From Chelydra serpentina (taxonomy: Eukaryota; Chordata; Testudines; Chelydridae): a stretch of DNA of 64,000 nt. The notes beneath the pieces are model-generated. The model was given only the letters and a program-made list of their open reading frames with translations. It did no database searches and was not told the origin of the DNA. The stretch lies in the NCBI GenBank assembly GCA_037349315.1, contig JBAIAC010000033.1:13968001-14032000 (forward strand), written 5' to 3'. The position numbers and the translations under genes were made by a program. Below, in pieces: positions 45,444 through 57,166 of the stretch. Each line of letters opens with the position of its first letter. Within the stretch, counting starts at the first letter, position 1.

Positions 45444-46010
45444 CTCTATACAGATGCATCTGACATCAGTCTTTCAGTGGTGATGTCCAGGACTTTAATG
45501 GAGAATAGCACCTAATCCTATACAGTGGAGTCACATCATATGCGCATTTAACTTACGCAAATTCAACTATACACGGCAAAAAAAGAAAAGAAAAAAGAAA
45601 AATAACAATTTAAATACTGTAACTGTAGTGTGGGTGATTCCACCCGCCATTCCACTCAATGAGAGTTTGACTATACGCGATTTTCGCCTTACGCGCTGAC
45701 TTTAGAAGCTAATTCCCGCGTAAGATGCGACTCCCCTGTATTTAAGCAGGAAATTGTTCCCCAGGGAAAGAACATATTAAATTATATATCAGAAGGAAGC
45801 TCTGGCTATCAAGTGGGCAGTAGACTTCCTCAGGTATTATCTGCTGAATAGTCCCCTTTCCCTAGTCACAGATAACTTGCCCTTGTGATAGCTAAACTTC
45901 TGGAAGGACTCAAATCCCTGGATTATGTGTTGGTATCTAGTGCTCCAGTCCAATAGCTTCCGAGTACAGCACCAAGCAGGTAAAGAGCGTGCAAATGAAG
46001 ATTTTTTTCC
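45443..46010 (+). pseudogene. Ty3/gypsy RNase H, interrupted by a MITE
   Basis: LYTDASDISLSVV (about 45443-45482) carries the first Asp of the RNase H core. After the MITE at 45523-45738 the domain resumes with EALAIKWAVDFLRYYLL-like sequence (about 45795-45848) and LVTDNL (about 45868), the second Asp block. It ends with FRVQHQAGKERANED (about 45960-46003). Stop codons break the frame. Confidence 0.75.
45523..45738. mobile_element. pogo/Tigger-like MITE, 216 bp, TA TSD
   Basis: Ends CAGTGGAGTCACATC and GATGCGACTCCCCTG are imperfect inverted repeats flanked by TA (45521-45522 and 45739-45740). The ACTTACGC / GCGTAAG sub-terminal repeats fit the pogo/Tigger group of Tc1/mariner elements. Confidence 0.85.
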
Positions 46011-46432
46011 TTTAAACTAAATTATTAAGTTTTGTCAATTCTAGAGAAGGGTAAGGTACTTCAGAAAGACCTGACCACGCTATGTGAATGGGCCAAGTAT
46101 GGCTGATTAAATTAATTGTTGACAAACCCAAAGTACTGCACATTGGAGGAGATGATTTGAATTACTTGTGCTTGGTTAATTCTAAAAATGCTTTGAAAAA
46201 CCAAAAAGACAATGACAACTTGGAATCATTGAGGACCGGTAAATGAAAACCTCTGCTAATTGTGCATGAGGGGCCACAAAAGCAAACAAAATGTTAGGAG
46301 GCATAAGGAATGGGATAGACTGTAATACTGAAAATATTTTATAAAGCCATTACATGAATCGTTTTTATATGCTCACTTGGAATACTGTGTTGAGTTCTGT
46401 TAACTCTATTTAAAAAAATCTAGCAGAAATAG

Positions 46433-46615
46433 AATCATAGAATCATAGAATATCAGGGTTGGAAGGGACCTTAGGAGGTCATCTAGTCCAACCCCCTGCT
46501 CAAAGCAGGACCAATTCCCAATTTTTGCCCCATATCCCCAAATGGCCCCCTCAAGGATTGAACTCACAACCCTGGGTTTAGCAGGCCAATGCTCAAACCA
46601 CTGAGCTATCCCTCC
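46433..46615 (-). mobile_element. Turtle-type tRNA-derived SINE, full length
   Basis: Reverse-complement copy of the SINE at 17588-17767. The Pol III head (GGAGGGATAGCTCAGTGG on the minus strand) is at 46615-46598, the B box GAGTTCAATCC near 46568-46558 and the ATTCTATGATTCTATG tail at 46448-46433. It is inserted in the LINE at 46025-47880. Confidence 0.92.
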
Positions 46616-46673
46616 AGAGGTCCAGGAAAAAAAGCAACGAAATACACTGGAATGCTTCCTTCTGAAGAAGGAC

Positions 46674-47583
46674 CAGGGGTGGGGAACCTGCGGGCTAGAT
46701 CCGGCCCACTTCTCTATTTAATCAGGCCTGTGGCTAGTCTCCGTGCCGTGGGTTGGAAGCCCCAAGTCTCCGTGTCCCTCTGTGGGGCTGGAGCCGCGAG
46801 CGCTGGCTCGCCCCACTGCGGGGGAAAATGGGAGTTGCCAGGCTGTTAAAGGTCCAGTCGGCTCTGCGCAGCTCCCGGAAGCGACCGGCATGACCCTGTG
46901 GCTTCTAGGTGGAGGGGTGATCAGGGAAGCTCTATGCACTGCTCCTGGTGCTGGCTCCGCGGCTCCCATTGGCCGTGATTCCTGGCCAATGGGACCTGCA
47001 GAGGTGGCACCTGTGGGCACGGGCACCACACACAGCCATCCGGCCCCTCCTCCTAGGGGCCGGACATGGCGACCAGTTCCGGGAGCAGTGCAGAGCCAAG
47101 GCAGGCAGCGAGCCTGTCTTAGCTCTGCTGCACCGCTGACTGGGAGCCGCCTGAGGTAAGCGCCACCTGGCCAGAGCCAGCACCCTGAACACCCTGCCAC
47201 AGATCGGAACCCCCTCCTGCACTCCAAACCCCTTGGTCCCAGCCCAGAGTCCCCTCCTGCACCCCAAACCCCTCATCCCAAGTCCCACTCCAAGCCCGCA
47301 CCCCCAGCTAGAGTCCTCAATCCCTCCCGCACCCCAGCCCGGAGCCCCTTCCTGCACCCTGAACCCCTCATTTCTGGCCCCACCCCAGAGCCTACGGGAA
47401 GCTCCAAGCTGCCCGCCCCCCAGGGCTGGAGCCACGAGTGCTGGCTCGCCCCACTGAGAGGGGAAGCCACAAGCCTCTGCACACGTGTCCGTCCCCACCC
47501 CCACCCCCGTGGGGCTGTGTGGCTCACGACTGATTTTTTTCTGTGGATCAGTGGCCCCAATAGAAAAAAGCTTCCCCACACTG
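46674..47583. mobile_element. hAT non-autonomous element, GC-rich, about 910 bp
   Basis: Ends CAGGGGTGGGGAACCTGCGG and AAGCTTCCCCACACTG are inverted repeats. Flanking octamers AGAAGGAC and GTTTAAAG do not match, so no TSD supports the exact boundaries. The interior holds CACCCC...CCTGCACCCC runs and long but composition-driven frames. Confidence 0.75.
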
Positions 47584-47880
47584 GTTTAAAGAGTGGCCCG
47601 CTAAAAGGGGACAAAAAAAGAGGAATAAAAAGTGAACAATATATAGAATGGAAATTGGGCCCTCCTGTTTACTCATAAGTACGTTGACACTTTCAGTGAA
47701 ATTGAAACATGACAAATTAGAAACTGATGAAAGGAAACACTGAATTATGTAGTAATGTACAATTAACCTGTGGAACTTGCTGGCCAGGACACCTAAGTGA
47801 AGTGCTATTATAGTAGGGTTTATTTTTCTTTCTAAAGGATAATGAACTTACATTGAAAATGAGAATATTACACAGTTACT

Positions 47881-48281
47881 GTAGTTAAGTGTGTTCTTTT
47901 TGTAAGTGCTCTAAACTCTTATAATTTAGGAAATAAACCAGGCTTTAATTGGCTACAGTTAAGAAAAAAAATCTAGGAGTATGTTGATTCATACTTGTTC
48001 ATTATGGGGTTTCTTGCACCTTCTCAACCATCTGGTACTGGCCATAATCTGAGACAAGATACTGGAATATATGATCTACTGCTCTGATCAGGTATGGCGT
48101 CTCCTATGGTCCTTCTTACAGCGGAGGCAAATTGAAAGTGTGCGCATGAGTAACCTGCTAGGTATTTGTTGATTAGACCTTGGCCTGTGAGACTGTGAAC
48201 CAAAAAACCTGGTTTCAGTTTCTGGGGCTGACAGTTTGCTTTGGAACATAGGCCATATCACTTAACTTCTCTGTGCTTCAG

Positions 48282-48317
<36 letters not shown>

Positions 48318-49654
48318 TGGTAAGATGGGTTGCGACTAACATTTGTTCATTTTGGCAGGTGCTTTCGTCAGCATATGAAAATTAACTATTTAAATATAAC
48401 ACATTAGTACTGTTTAGTTAACCTGGCATATGCAATCTTAACTCCATTTTGTATGCTTGTATATTGTAATACATCAATTATTGTACATGATTTCTTATTA
48501 GATAGTTTACAGTTTCACCCCCACGGTAAACTGATTTAAATCAAAGCAATTTAAATCACTGATTTTTTTTGTTTAAATCATGGGTTAAATAAGCAAACAG
48601 GAAAGCTTGATTTAAATCAATTTTAATTGTGTTTGTATTTGTACTTTAGTTATTTTGCTAAAGAAAGATTGATTCTCATTGGTTGGTAACCATTAACACA
48701 TTTTGACTTGCAACTAAATATAACATTTACACCAAATTTGTTGCTTCTTTTTGATAAACAGGCGGATACGCTATATCTGTACACATTTAAGCAATTACAT
48801 AACTTAATATTTATTCAGTTTCTTAATTTTTACATTTATTGTTTTAGAAAATGATGAATGATGCATTTCTTATTTTGATTTAATTTGTTTACTTGTGATA
48901 TGTGTCAAGCTCTCTGGATGGAAATTCTGATACAATTAAAATACACATCATTTTTAAAATTAAATAAAACTACTTTAAATGTGCTGGAAACATAAGAGAA
49001 AAGGTTTATCAAAACTTGTTTTGCATTTAAAACGAACTGATTTACTTATTATTGATATGATTATTTCTAGTCACTGTGTCCTTCAACATTTTAGAACTAG
49101 TAGGTCTCATGCTGCCACATCTAGTTTTTATTCATAGATTGAAGAGGAAAACAAGCTTTCCTGTGTGTTCAGCTTTTAATTGGTTTCTTAACTTTGAATG
49201 AATTTTGAACATTGAACTGAACTAGTAGAATAAACTGAAATGAAGAAAATATTCCTTTGTACCTGGTGAAGAGGCTAAATACTATCAAAAGCTGGTTTAG
49301 CACTTCAACAAATTCTGGTTGCAGGTTCTTAGCCAGTCATTTCTACCAGTTCAATGATTTCTTCCTTTAAAAGTTGGGAGCAAATACATTCGGAAACATG
49401 TTGTATGTCAGTTTTCAACTTACAGTATTTGAACACTTAGAAATATTAACTTTCACATCAGTAACCTAGAGGTGTAAATACCTTTTTAATGCAAATAATT
49501 TTTTTCTGGCTGGGTTTGTATTGAATGATTTTTGTGGCTGAACCATGTGATTCTTGTCTTTCCTTTACTCCTAAGGCACTGTAGGATAACATGCCCTGCC
49601 ATACTGCGACTTGATCTCAGCATGGTTAACAAATAAGTAAAGAAGAATCTAAAC
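47881..49654. other. AT-rich intron with microsatellite and TTTAAATCA repeats
   Basis: A (TA)n tract at about 48282-48309 runs into a T tract. The stretch 48530-48630 contains several GATTTAAATCA copies in both orientations, which suggests the end of a non-autonomous DNA element, but its other end was not located. No gene is visible. Confidence 0.5.
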
Positions 49655-51249
49655 ATAGAACCTGTTCTTCAAGCAGTTGTATATGTGTATTCTACTAAGG
49701 TGTTTGTGCACCTGGTCTGCTGGAGCCTGAGAGTTTTCTTTAGCAGTATCTATCGGGGAGGAGCTTGTGCTCTGCACCCTGGCTCCTTCTGAAATTATAT
49801 GGAGGTTGGCACCACCCTGATCTCTCCAGTGCCTTCTCACCACCTGTGCCTGAGTCTGAGTTCCCCATGCAGTTTACCTCACTTTTATTTTGGTCTGGGT
49901 AATCCTGTTAAATTTTAGGTGGTAGTTCCTGCCAATAGCTAGTTTCCTTTACTGTTTTGAGTCTTGTTAGTTTTTGATGCAAGTACTGTCATGTGTGGTG
50001 TCTGTTCTGAATAGTGACCCCCACATGTGCTGCTTTTTGGCCTCAGTGAGGGACACACTGATGTGCAGCATCTGCCTTAAAGAGATATGCAGCATCTGCC
50101 TTTTTTTCTGGTAAAGAATGCAGATTTCCAGAGCTCTGTGCCTCAACCATCATGGTGCAGGATCTGCCTCAGCCTTTCCAGCCGTTGATGGATCACCCTG
50201 CCTCTCGGGCTGCTACAGAGGCTGCAGTGGTCATTGACAAACTGCTGTACTCAGACTCTTCTTCTCAGAGCGAGAGGGACTTGTCTTCCTCTCTGGGGCC
50301 CCTCTGAAAGAGGATCCATAAAACAGACCAAAGCCACTCCAGATTGAAGAACTACTCTTCTTCTTCGAAGGAGGACTTGGAAAATCACCTCTGCTCGTCA
50401 GGAACTCAGGATAGAGCCAGGCTGTCAACCCTTGTCTTCCTGGTATCATGATGGGAACATATAGGTACTGTACCAATGATTCTGGTACTGTCCTGTGGGA
50501 CAGCTATTGAATCTGGTACCAACAGATACTGTTCTAGCCCCATTGGTACCAGCGACCCTGCAAGCTTATGAGGTAGTAAAGGATTTGCTTTGGCTCTCCA
50601 TCCCAAACTCTCCTGTGGTGCCAGGAGTCCTTGGCAGTGGATGTGCCTCCTGTTCATGGTGATTCATCCGAGTCTATGGCTCCAGAACAGAGGCTGTTAG
50701 TGGTGCCAGTGTTGATACCAACTAAGAAACACAGCAAAGATGTGATAGGCATTCACGCACACCATGTTAGTACTAGTATGTTTTTCAGCCTCTGCACAAC
50801 ATGTATCTCCGCACCTATGGGTTTAGTACCGGGGTAGCCCTCAGATTGGGCATCGACCACAACTTGCACTTCAGCAGTGGCAGCAGCAAGGTCTTTCCTC
50901 ATACCAAGACTCCATGTGATTCTCTTCACGTCTTGGGGAATGTTTGCAGTATTGACTACTATGCTGGCATCAGCACTGATATTGACCACTTTTCAATGGG
51001 CCACAAATAAATAAGAGTGCCTAGTGGCCTCTTTAGGATTGTCACCCCCAGTGTCTGCTGACTATTCAGATAGCTCCTTGCTGTTGGGTTTGGAGTCTTC
51101 CTCCGTGTCACTGTTCCCTCTGAGATTTGGTCAGTCTAGCAAGTCTAGACCACCTACTGAAGGAGAGCATTGTAACAGGAACGGTACTGTTCATACAGCA
51201 AAGATAGCTCATCTTGGCCTGCTTCCTATGGGCTACTGTAAATAATTGG

Positions 51250-52565
51250 GCCTACAAATTTACTTTAATTGTGGGTTCATCAAGTGAATGTAAGTTAATA
51301 AAATGTCACAATAACCTGTAATAACAAAAGTTGGTAGGAAAAGGGGTGTGTGTGTGTGTGTGTGTGTGACTGAATTAGTCCAAACAAAAGGTCTTCTGAC
51401 ATAACTCAAGAATTGTGTTAAGATCATGCTTATTAAACAAAGCGTGGAACCAGAAATCAAGGAACCAAAATTGGTATGTCAGATATTAGGCCTAACTGGT
51501 GGACAAAATAATGAGGGGATGGGCTATTCCACTTTCTACTCCTTCTTGGGGTCCTTAAGAGACTGGGAGAAAATTTGGCTACATCATGACTGCTACCCTC
51601 ACAATCTCTTAGGACCCCAGGACCTTCTTCAGCCTGATTCTGGGAGATGTCCTAACCAGGCCAGAGAAAAGGGATGCAGGTGACATCTCCTCTGCTTCCA
51701 GTTCTGACTGAATCCCAACCACCATCTGGAATGTGACACTTTCTTCACTTTTCTGTCTCCTCTTTCCTTCTGTCTAATTAGAGTCTGGCTTAGCCAGCCA
51801 AAGCTGTATATTTTGCAACATTTCTGTAAGTCTGTGACTAGAAATGCAGTGCCCTAAACTGCCTGATGCTGTCACAAGTTTGCCAGGTCTCAGAGTGGCT
51901 AATAAGACCATGTACTCGAACTGTTTTTTTCCAGCAGTGAGGTTGCAAATAAAAGCCAACATCAAAGACAGAAGCTGTTTTTTCTATCTTTGCTGTACTT
52001 TCTCTCCCCTTTTTGTATTTAGTCTTCTAGGAAAAAGTGTTTGACTTTAACAACAACAGCTCCAGCCCATCTCGGCTAATTTCTTCACTTTTCCTCAAAA
52101 AGGACAATTATTACCATCTTTAATACTATCTAAGAGATTGTAGAACAAGGGTTGTTTTTTCCCCCTTCTAAAAGACTCTCCACCTAAGGACTGTTGTTAA
52201 AATGAAAAACTTATTTATTACTGTACATGTCAAATGCTTTAAATGTTGTTGTCCTTTTCTGTGCCTCTAATAAAATGTTAAAAGTATTTTTAATGGTGTG
52301 TTTGCCATGGTACTAAGCAAGCTTAGGTCTCTATACCAAACCCTGAACCTTATTGAACACTGTTTAATTTTGCACAGTTTGAGTCATGTTAACACCTTTG
52401 ACTTTTTGGGCCCCTTTTGTTCCATTGAAGTTAATACAACACCACCTATGACCTATACCCTTCTTCGCACCCTACGTATTTCTAAAGAGTCACTATCACG
52501 GTTTTCCAGGTTTCAGTGATCTGCATGGAGAGGAAGCTCACCAGATTGTTTTGCTAAACACCGTT
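51250..52565. other. Unclassified insertion in DIRS copy C
   Basis: About 1.3 kb of sequence interrupts the DIRS gag region. It includes a (GT)n tract (51346-51367) and AATAAA at about 52269, but no recognisable domain. TTACTTTA occurs near both edges (about 51259 and 52575), but no convincing inverted ends accompany it. An LTR or a non-autonomous DNA element are both possible. Confidence 0.4.
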
Positions 52566-53094
52566 GGGAGCCACTTACTTTAGCAGCCTGTGCAGATACT
52601 GGTTCACCCGAGGAACCAGTTGTACTACAAGAGGACCCAGTGGCTTGGTTAACTTGTTGTCCTTTCCAGAGGACTCAGTGGCTTCAGATTCCTCCTCCCC
52701 TGTTCCAGAGGATTTTAAATCTTATCAGGACCTATTGAAGAGGATGACTGCAGTGTTGAGCATACAAGCTGAGCTTGTTCAAGAGAACACTCTCAAGCTT
52801 TTGGACGTTTTTCAGGCGGCAGCCCCTGGGAGGGTAGCTCTCGTTCTTAATGGGGCTCTTTTGGAACCAGCATGTACCTTATGGCACATACCAGCCTCCT
52901 TGGCGCCAATAGCCAAGCATACAGACAAATGATATCATGTTCCGATGCAAGTCTTCGAGTGCTTTTTTTCGCACCCTACCTCACACTCCTTCATGGTCAG
53001 TGCTGTTGATGAGAGGTTGCATCAAGGGAGATTGAAATCAACTCCCAAAGAGAGAAAATCCAAGAGAAAAAATTATTCTTACACTCTCCAGAGA

Positions 53095-55145
53095 ATACGT
53101 CCAAGGTATTGATGCACAACTTAAGCATTGGTGTGAGCACTTTTGTGAATTTAATTAACAGATCCCCACAAAGATGTAAATTCAGCTTAATCCAAAAGAG
53201 AACCCATCAGAAAACAGGAAATTGACGGTTGAGGAAGTGATGCAACTGGTCTTGACAATATTTCATCAGAACTCCTAAAGAGTGGTAGCCCGGGTTTAAG
53301 TTACTAGTTTCATAGAGCTGTCTTAAAAGTTTGGGAAACCAGTCATATTCCAGAAGATTAGAAGAGGGGCTGCATCATCCCTCAAAAAGGAGAGGGATCA
53401 GTTTGCTCAAACTATAGGGGAATAACACTGCTCTTAGTCCCAGAGAAGATGTTTATGATTATACTACTGAACCAACTTAAATACTGTCACAGCCTAAAAA
53501 TGAGAGCCAGCCAGTGTGGATTCTGTACAGGCTGATCTAAAATCTGTCTTTTATATGCTGTGCAAAATGTTAATGAAAAAATGATTAAACAAAGGGAAGT
53601 TTAATACCCATTTATAGATTTTGCTGTTACTTTTGACTCGGTGCGTGAATCAGCACTGTGGGTGCTGCTATGAGTCTGGAGTGCCTAAGGACTTAGTGTG
53701 CCTGTTGGAAGAACTGTATTGCAATACATTTACCTCTGTGAGGGTCAATAGTTTGTATTATAAACTGGTTTTCAGTAGAATCAAGAATATGCCAGGGACG
53801 CATTCTCTCACCTATGTTGTTTATAGCAGCGATTCTCTACCTTTCCAGACTACTGTATCCTTTTCAGGAGTCTGATTTTGTCTTGTGTATCCGAAGTTTC
53901 ACCTCACTTTAAAAACTACTTGCTTACAAAATCAGACATAAAAATACAAGAGAGTCACAGGACATTTTCTGAAAAATTGCTTACGTTCTCATTTTGGCTG
54001 TATGAAATATTAGTTTGTTCTGATTTTGCTAGTGCTTTTTAATAGCCTGTTATAAAACTAGGCAAATATATAGATGTGTTTGATGTACCCCCTGGAAGTC
54101 CACTGCCTACCCCATAGGGTACATGTACCACCTGTTTATAGTTCTAACAGACTCTGATGGCAAAGCTGATTGAGCCCAAAGTAGGTGAAGTAAAATTGAA
54201 AGATTAATCTTTAGAGGATCTTAAGTATGTGGATGATATTGTCTTACTTGCCCAGGCCATTCTTCTTTGCGTATGCGGAACTTGCCTCAGGTGGCACGTG
54301 ACCAGGATTCATCACTGAATTTGGTATGCTGGTTGGATCATTAGTGTCCCTGGCTTGGGCCGGGTACTGACGAGGAGTGTGAGGTGAATGCTGATCCATA
54401 CCCCCTGAGAGACCATTGACACACTACAACCAATGCTAGAAGAGCTCCAAAAAACTGCAGAATCTATGGGATTTAAGATTAATGATGATAAAACCAAAGC
54501 TGCGTGTACCTCCTATAAAACAGACATGAGTGGCCTACTGACACTGCATGTACTGACGCTGAATTGGTAAACAGTTTTATCTATCTAGTTAGTTGGTTGA
54601 TAGCAGGCGGTTCTATAACTGAAGAAGTTACACATAGGATCAGTCTTGTGTCTGTGTCATTTCAGCATCTTCAAAAACCTCTTTGGCTGGCAGGATGTCT
54701 ATGTAACAACCAAGATACAAGTGTTCAACACGCCAGTAATGACAACTCTGTTATATGGAGAAGAAACATGGCTGTTAAAAACACCGGAGGAGAGGAAACA
54801 AGACTTTTCAGTGTCAAAAGTTACGATGTATCAAGATCTGTTGGTTTGACTTTTGTCACAAATGAGGAAATATTTAGATGATCTTGGCAAGTTGCAGTTT
54901 TGCACCTCTTGAGAACAAGATGGCTGCAGTGGGATGAGGTAATGTCCAAAGTACAGAAGCAGGTATGCTTTTACAGAAGGTTTATAGAGCTGCGGTTGAA
55001 GGAAATAGAGCACAAGCCTGACGAAGAATGTGATTGGAAGATGCAATTTTGAGGGATTTAAGAAGGCTAAACCTTTCCATATGGACACTTACTGAAGAAA
55101 GAAGACATGCAAGGGACCATTCAAGATTGAAGTCTGTTTTACATG
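53095..55145 (+). pseudogene. Non-LTR retrotransposon ORF2 (reverse transcriptase), decayed
   Basis: The + strand shows a LINE reverse transcriptase in the correct order. KLTVEEVMQL is at about 53222. CSNYRGITLL-like and PEKMFMIILLNQL follow (about 53405-53480), then ASQCGFCTG (about 53508-53535) and FIDFAVTFDSV (about 53612-53645). The catalytic KYVDDIVLLAQ is intact at about 54225-54257, followed by YLVSWLIAGGSITEEVTHRIS (about 54582-54645; landmark SITEEV) and LLYGEETWLL (about 54748-54778). Stops and frameshifts are frequent, and a poorly matching block (about 54260-54410) may be another insertion. The GS-EEV-RI and LLYG-E-W motifs occur in RTE-like and related LINEs. It is inserted in DIRS gag. 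Confidence 0.75.
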
Positions 55146-55643
55146 CCACCCGTCTACATCATAGCCAAATGAATCTGCTGCTTCCTTTCTCCAAACATGC
55201 ATAGGAAACCAGCAGGAATTGTTAGCAAAACATGATTTTGTAAACTGGGATGCAATGTCTTAGTTCACTGACAAGCTGCCTGAAAATGTAAGGGAGGAGT
55301 TATGGGCTTTTTTGGCAGAAGGCCACTTGGTGGCCAAGACCTTTGTGCAGTTGGCACTCGATGGCAGATGCTTCTTACAGGGGATTGCCCAGTAAACTGA
55401 GGAGAAGCTCATAGTTTCCTGAGTGGAATGTGCCTATGAACCATGTTACATTACATACCACAAAGAACAGTTACATTACATACCACTTTTTCCCCTCCTT
55501 AACCTTTTCCCAAACAGTGCTTATAGTGAGCTGTGCTGGTTCTGTGGGCAGGGGAAGCCCATATATCTTCTCTTAGCGAGTGGTTTGCCTCTTTTTTTAT
55601 TTACTTACTTATTTTTTAAGCAGGTAATGTCATCCAGATGAGT

Positions 55644-55688
55644 ACTGGTATGATAAACTTATGGATTACATAAGTTTATCATACCAGT
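55644..55688. repeat. Perfect 20-bp inverted repeat with 5-base loop
   Basis: Arms 55644-55663 (ACTGGTATGATAAACTTATG) and 55669-55688 are exact reverse complements around GATTA. It lies between the end of DIRS copy C and a CR1 fragment. The TTTATCA motif recurs just after it (about 55689), so a local template-switch error during replication is a possible origin. Confidence 0.85.
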
Positions 55689-55694
55689 TTATCA

Positions 55695-56390
55695 GACCAG
55701 AGGTCCGTCTAGTCTAGTATCCTATCTCTAATAGTAACCAGTACCAGTTGTTTTCAGAGGAAGAAACTCTGCAGTAGGCAGCTGAGGAATAATTTTCACT
55801 CAGGAAAAGTTTGTGTTAACTACCAAATAGTTAGAGGTTGGCTTATGCCCTGAAGTTAATAGTTAATATTTTTTGTTAACTTCTTTATATTCTTGTTAGT
55901 TATATAAACATCTAATCTTTTATAAATCCCGCTAAATTCTTGGCCTCAATATCTTGATGGTGAAACTAACTTCCACTTGTGCATTTTGTGTAAGTGTTCT
56001 TTTTTGTTTTGAATTTGCCACCTTTCAGTGTCGCTTTATGTTACAAGTGAGATTGAATAGAAGTTCCTGATCTAGCTTCTCTATACCATTTATTATTTTT
56101 ATACTTCTGTCATTTCCCACTTTTATTCATCTACTCTCTAAGGTAAAAGATTGCAGTCATTCCAATCTCTTCATAATATTTTTTCCATGTTCATAATTTT
56201 TAGTGCTTGTTTTTGTACCCCCTCTATTTCCTCTCTAAACTTGGAGTTGCGGTGACTAGAACTGAACAGTATACAAGGTGAGAGTATGCCGTTTATTTGA
56301 TTAATGGTGGTATATATTTTGGTAGTACTCTCCATCTTATTTCTTGTACAGCCTAATATACTACTTTAGATTTTTCACTTCTGTTGGAGA
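55695..56390 (-). mobile_element. CR1-type LINE 3' fragment
   Basis: On the + strand, CCAGAGGTCCGTCTAGTCTAG then TATCCTATCTCTAATAGTAACCAGTACCAG resembles the 3' end of a CR1 subfamily. Continuing sequence (CCCCCTCTATTTCCTCTC, GAACTGAACAGTATACAAGGTG, TATTTGATTAATGG) matches the usual CR1 region upstream of it. It is strongly diverged and truncated. Confidence 0.65.
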
Positions 56391-56999
56391 TTGAGCTCAA
56401 CAATGATGATCAGCTCTTTTTTGTAAATTGATAGTTAATTTAGAACAAGTAGTTCAAATTATTCCTCCTGATGTGTCTTAAATTGCCAAATGCAAAGTAA
56501 TTAGTGGGGGAGTGGGGAGTTTGCTTCCTCTTTTTGGAATGTTTTTTCAGAATTCAAGAAACTTTTTCTAAGAAATAATTTATGAATGTATTCACTTTTC
56601 TTATTTGTTTCCATTGTCTTCATTACATTTTTGTATAATAGTCTACATAACCGACACAGCTAAATCCTTATGGATTCCATGTAAGAGAGTTTTTGCTTTC
56701 CTATCTACATTTCTAGAGAACTAAAATTTGACATGATATGATGAATTAACTTTCTCAAGAAGAAAAATTAGGAGTCTCAAGATCTTTATTTGTACAAATA
56801 GGATGATAATGCTGTTTGCTTTATTGGGTGTTTATTTTAGAAATGGCATTCAAGTTTTTAACTGAAAAAAATCTATTGGCTTTTGGTACCTTTACAAATA
56901 AATGTGAATGCTGCTTTTAATGTTTTGTTTTTATTTCAACTTCACTTCAGTTTTTGTAACTTGTCACTGGAATTAAGACACAAATGTAACTTTTAACAG

Positions 57000-57065
57000 A
57001 TATATTGAACAGAGTCAACCTCAGCTCTTCACGAACGGGGATACAGAATGGTGCACCTAGTAGAG
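57000..57065 (+). CDS. ZNF280D: ZNF280-family gene, second visible coding exon
   Basis: The acceptor TTTTAACAG ends at 56999 and a GTACTA donor follows 57065. Joined to the exon ending at 36244 (phase 1), the first two bases complete a Tyr codon. The frame then reads ILNRVNLSSSRTGIQNGAPSR, which aligns with the ILNRVN-containing segment after GEISSSKP in ZNF280D. The length (66 bases) keeps the exon phase-symmetric (enters with one base and leaves with one base). The upstream intron is 20,755 bases long. Confidence 0.85.
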
Positions 57066-57166
57066 GTACTACATTGTCCTAATATGGTAATTTAAAAAAA
57101 AAAAAACTTAGTGAAACATCCAACTGTAATACTATGTAATGATTATTCTGGAATTCTGTGTAACAG

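Larger units (their letters stand above)
43890..46020 (+). mobile_element. Ty3/gypsy retrotransposon relic with SCAN-like gag
   Basis: On the + strand come gag fragments (KMGPHDDLEAFL at about 44110 and VKTAILDYLDIS at about 44193, the capsid type related to vertebrate SCAN domains), reverse transcriptase (about 44500-45250), and RNase H (about 45270-46010). Many stops break all frames. Two MITEs (45293-45443 and 45523-45738) sit inside the RNase H part. Neither LTRs nor an integrase were seen, so the copy is truncated on both sides. Confidence 0.8.
46025..47880 (+). mobile_element. CR1/L2-type LINE 3' portion, split by two insertions
   Basis: The + strand fragment 46040-46432 reads LQKDLTTLCEWAKYG, VDKPKVLHIG and YKAIT-like blocks of a CR1/L2 ORF2 after its polymerase core. 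The region resumes after the SINE (46433-46615) with KKATKY (46625-46645) and again after a hAT element (46674-47583) at about 47590-47880 with RTPK- and FIFLSKD-like tail sequence. The match across both gaps indicates one LINE copy interrupted twice. No frame is intact. Confidence 0.7.
49655..55395 (+). mobile_element. DIRS relic (copy C), gag part split by other elements
   Basis: The left repeat-like start (GTTCTTCAAGCAGTTGTATATGTG, landmark GTTCTTCAAG at about 49667) leads into a serine-rich gag region (about 50100-51245). A foreign block (about 51250-52565) follows. Gag resumes with SYQDLLKRM...IQAELVQENTLKLLDVFQ landmarks (52690-52815) and continues to about 53090. A LINE (about 53095-55145) comes next, then gag again (about 55160-55395: LLAKHDFVNWD, KLPENVREEL, AEGHLVAKTFVQLALDG). 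The last blocks align with 4825-4960 of copy B. Pol and recombinase are missing. Confidence 0.75.

Noticed and set aside
46718..47579. Frames of 138-215 codons on both strands
   Set aside because: They lie inside the GC-rich hAT element 46674-47583; frames overlap on both strands, which points to composition and not coding.
51259..52582. TTACTTTA on both sides as an 8-bp hAT duplication
   Set aside because: AT-rich octamers recur by chance and the supposed inner ends are not convincing inverted repeats.
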